26,220 nt of DNA, taken from positions 1 to 26,220 of the forward strand of contig DASSLY010000104.1 of the NCBI GenBank assembly GCA_035689185.1, written 5' to 3'. Both the position numbers and the translations under genes were made by a program. The first letter of the stretch is position 1; the number at the start of each line of letters is the position of its first letter. This DNA is from DASSLY01 sp035689185. Its GTDB lineage: Bacteria; Actinomycetota; Actinomycetes; Actinomycetales; Dermatophilaceae. Shown here piece by piece: positions 23,624-26,220 of the stretch. The notes under the pieces are model-generated. The model was not told the DNA's origin and ran no database searches. It worked only from the letters and a program-made list of their open reading frames with translations.

Positions 23624-24313
23624 TCAGTCGCGCTGGTGCTCCGGTGCCCCGGCGAGGGCTTCCTGAACGACCGACCAGGACAGGCCGCTCGGGTACCCCT
23701 TGCGCGCGAGCATGGCCCCCAGCCGGCGGGCCTGGACCGAAGCGTCCACGCCGTGCATCGTTCTCAGCTTCTTCGCCACCAGCCGATGCGCCTGGTCCCG
23801 CTCGGTCTCCTCCGCTATGGCGCCGACCGTGTCGCGGACCAGGTCCTCCTCGATCCCCTTCGCGCGCAGCTGCTGCGCCAGCGCGCCCTTGGCCAGGCCA
23901 CGCGCGGCCTGCTGGGACCTGACCAGCAGCTCTGCGTAGGCCTGGTCGTCGACCAGGCCTACCTCGGCCATCCGGTCCAGCACGGCGTCGGCCACCACCG
24001 GGTCGCAGCCCCGGTCGCGAAGTTTGCGGGACAGCTGGGCCCGGCTGCGGGGTGACAGGGCGAGCTGCCGCAACGCGATCTGCCGGGCCACCTCGTGCGG
24101 ATCGGGCTCGCCGTCCTGGGCAGCCGGGTCCGGGGGGGGCGGCACCGAGGCCGCTGCAGTGCGTGGCGGCGCCGCTTCGCGCCGTAACGGCCGTTGGCGA
24201 GCGGCGCGGAGGGCCCGATCCAGCGCCGCCGCGGCGACGGCCGCCCTGTCCTGGGTCGAGGAGGAATGGGCGGCCGCCGTCCGGTGGGGTGCTGTCACAA
24301 CCGCGAAGTCCAT
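23624..24313 (-). CDS. recX: Regulatory protein RecX
   Basis: A 229-residue RecX, which binds RecA filaments and limits their activity. The N-terminal 75 or so residues are Ala/Arg/Pro-rich and poorly conserved. The three-helix repeats then begin at VARQIALRQLALSPRSRAQL and include VLDRMAEVGLVDDQAYAELL and the late LARKGYPSGLSWSVVQEAL. ATG at 24313, 25 bases after the recA stop, is the best start; a longer frame reads into recA and is spurious. Co-transcription with recA would give SOS-linked expression. Confidence 0.92.
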   Translation of the reverse strand: MDFAVVTAPHRTAAAHSSSTQDRAAVAAAALDRALRAARQRPLRREAAPPRTAAASVPPPPDPAAQDGEPDPHEVARQIALRQLALSPRSRAQLSRKLRDRGCDPVVADAVLDRMAEVGLVDDQAYAELLVRSQQAARGLAKGALAQQLRAKGIEEDLVRDTVGAIAEETERDQAHRLVAKKLRTMHGVDASVQARRLGAMLARKGYPSGLSWSVVQEALAGAPEHQRD

Positions 24314-24338
24314 GCGACCCGAAGGGTTCCGGCGCGGC

Positions 24339-25424
<1,086 letters not shown>

Positions 25425-25588
25425 GTCCTCACCCGCTCCTCCGCCCCAAGGGGGCCGTCGTGGTCTGCCGTCTGCCTGCGACCCGGTCGCTCGGACTCGG
25501 GTCAGACGTTAGGGGCGAGCACCGACAGACCGCATCCACCGGACGCCGGCCTGTGGAGGGCGGGGCGGTCGGACCGACCCATGTGGAC

Positions 25589-25610
25589 AACATACCGAAC
25601 AGATGTTCGA
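25589..25610 (-). promoter_or_regulatory. recA promoter with LexA (SOS) box
   Basis: CGAAC-AGAT-GTTCG (25596-25609) is a perfect core of the actinobacterial SOS box, with an extra A matching one flank. On the minus strand TATGTT (25594-25589) follows directly as a -10 element, so LexA would cover the promoter. The predicted transcript start near 25582 leaves a leader of about 155 bases before recA, in which only a small dyad GGTCGG-A-CCGACC (25567-25579) stands out. Confidence 0.8.
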
Positions 25611-25623
25611 GGTGGCGGCGACA

Positions 25624-25639
25624 CGCCGACGCGTCGGCG
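25624..25639 (-). terminator. 16-bp perfect palindrome after the transglutaminase-like gene
   Basis: CGCCGACGCGTCGGCG lies 28 bases past the stop of the upstream gene and 14 bases before the SOS box. It could end that transcript and insulate recA, though it lacks a T-run and a loop. Confidence 0.35.
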
Positions 25640-25667
25640 ACAGGAACTCCATCCCCCGACGGCTCAG

Positions 25668-26220
25668 CTAGCCGAGGCTGAGCAGCTCCCCCTGGTCGTC
25701 GACCGGCAGCTCCCCGTCCACGACCGCACTGACTTGCATGCCCACCAGCCGCAGGCCCCCGCCGTAGGCGGACAGGAACGCGGTGTCGGCGGCGTCCTGG
25801 CCGGTGGCGATCCGCAGCAGCGACCGCCGGGGTGCCAGCTGGGTGGCGTCCGCGACCAGCCACCGCCCGTCGACGTAGGCCTCGGCGACCGCGTGGAAGT
25901 CCATCGGCTTCAGGCCGGGCGCGTACACGGCCACCATCCGCGCCGGGACGTCCCGGGCCCGGAGGAGCGCGATGAGCAGGTGGGTGAAGTCACGGCAGAC
26001 CCCCTGCCCGGACAGCAGCGTGTCCACCGCGCTGTCGACGACCCGGCTGGCCCCGCTGACGTAGAGCAGCCGCTCGCCGACCCAGGACGCCACCGAGCGC
26101 AGCAGCTCGGTGCCCTCCAGCCCGGCGAACTCCGAACGGGCCACGACGGCAAGGCGATCCGACTCCGCATACCGGCTCGGCCGCAGGTAGGTGAGCAGGT
26201 CCAGCGGATCCTCCGCCGGC
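25668..26220 (-). CDS. Transglutaminase-like protein, C-terminal part
   Basis: The frame is open to the right edge, about 184 residues visible. The segment LLTYLRPSRYAESDRLAVV is the usual linker before the transglutaminase core. The catalytic triad is apparent: Cys in GQGVCRDFTHLLIALLRA, His in PMDFHAVAEAYV, and Asp in GRWLVADATQLAP. These bacterial members are usually putative cysteine proteases or amidases of unknown substrate, often with an N-terminal beta-rich domain, which here would lie outside the window. It is upstream of recA but separated from it by a promoter. Confidence 0.85.
   Translation of the reverse strand, partial: PAEDPLDLLTYLRPSRYAESDRLAVVARSEFAGLEGTELLRSVASWVGERLLYVSGASRVVDSAVDTLLSGQGVCRDFTHLLIALLRARDVPARMVAVYAPGLKPMDFHAVAEAYVDGRWLVADATQLAPRRSLLRIATGQDAADTAFLSAYGGGLRLVGMQVSAVVDGELPVDDQGELLSLG

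Overview
The window comes from a very high-GC actinobacterium. Codon third positions are almost all G or C, start codons are often GTG, promoters are of the TANNNT type, and the gene neighbourhoods (recA-recX-miaB, miaA-dapF-hflX, holA-rpsT, leuS-degV-plsY-comEA-comEC) are typical of Actinomycetota. A Micrococcales/Intrasporangiaceae-like host is possible, but I cannot fix the genus from sequence alone. No phage, plasmid, CRISPR, rRNA or tRNA gene was recognised. Most of the window is core genome on the minus strand.

Left end (1-3830): the N-terminal half of a sirtuin-type deacylase runs off the left edge and loses family resemblance near position 145. Next come a GC-rich 25/26-bp tandem repeat, a class V PLP aminotransferase, a divergent LysR-type regulator with a textbook T-N11-A operator between them, and an AEC-family transporter. 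This looks like a small accessory metabolic/export locus.

Middle (3833-16256, all minus strand): comEC and comEA (DNA uptake), plsY and degV (acyl-phosphate/fatty-acid handling, 4-nt overlap), leuS preceded by a ribosome-mediated attenuator, a YhhN-like membrane protein, rpsT with its own promoter and hairpin terminator, holA, and a DinG-type Fe-S helicase.

Right part (16310-26220): hflX; one plus-strand RsmC-like methyltransferase; a palindrome-rich convergent intergenic region; dapF and miaA (overlapping); a plus-strand gene for a disordered acidic protein; a class III extradiol-dioxygenase-fold protein; miaB with an unusual Ala/Thr tail; a 37-bp triple tandem repeat; recX and recA with an SOS box; and a transglutaminase-like gene that leaves the right edge.

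The most notable non-gene signals are (a) a leucine attenuator before leuS, with a short leader peptide carrying four consecutive Leu codons and its stop codon inside the antiterminator arm; (b) a short word, GGTATGCCG, present ten times against well under one expected, in several reading frames and once between genes, its 11-base form found only on the plus strand; and (c) a row of perfect or near-perfect palindromes between the methyltransferase gene and dapF. I saw no complete new multi-gene system.
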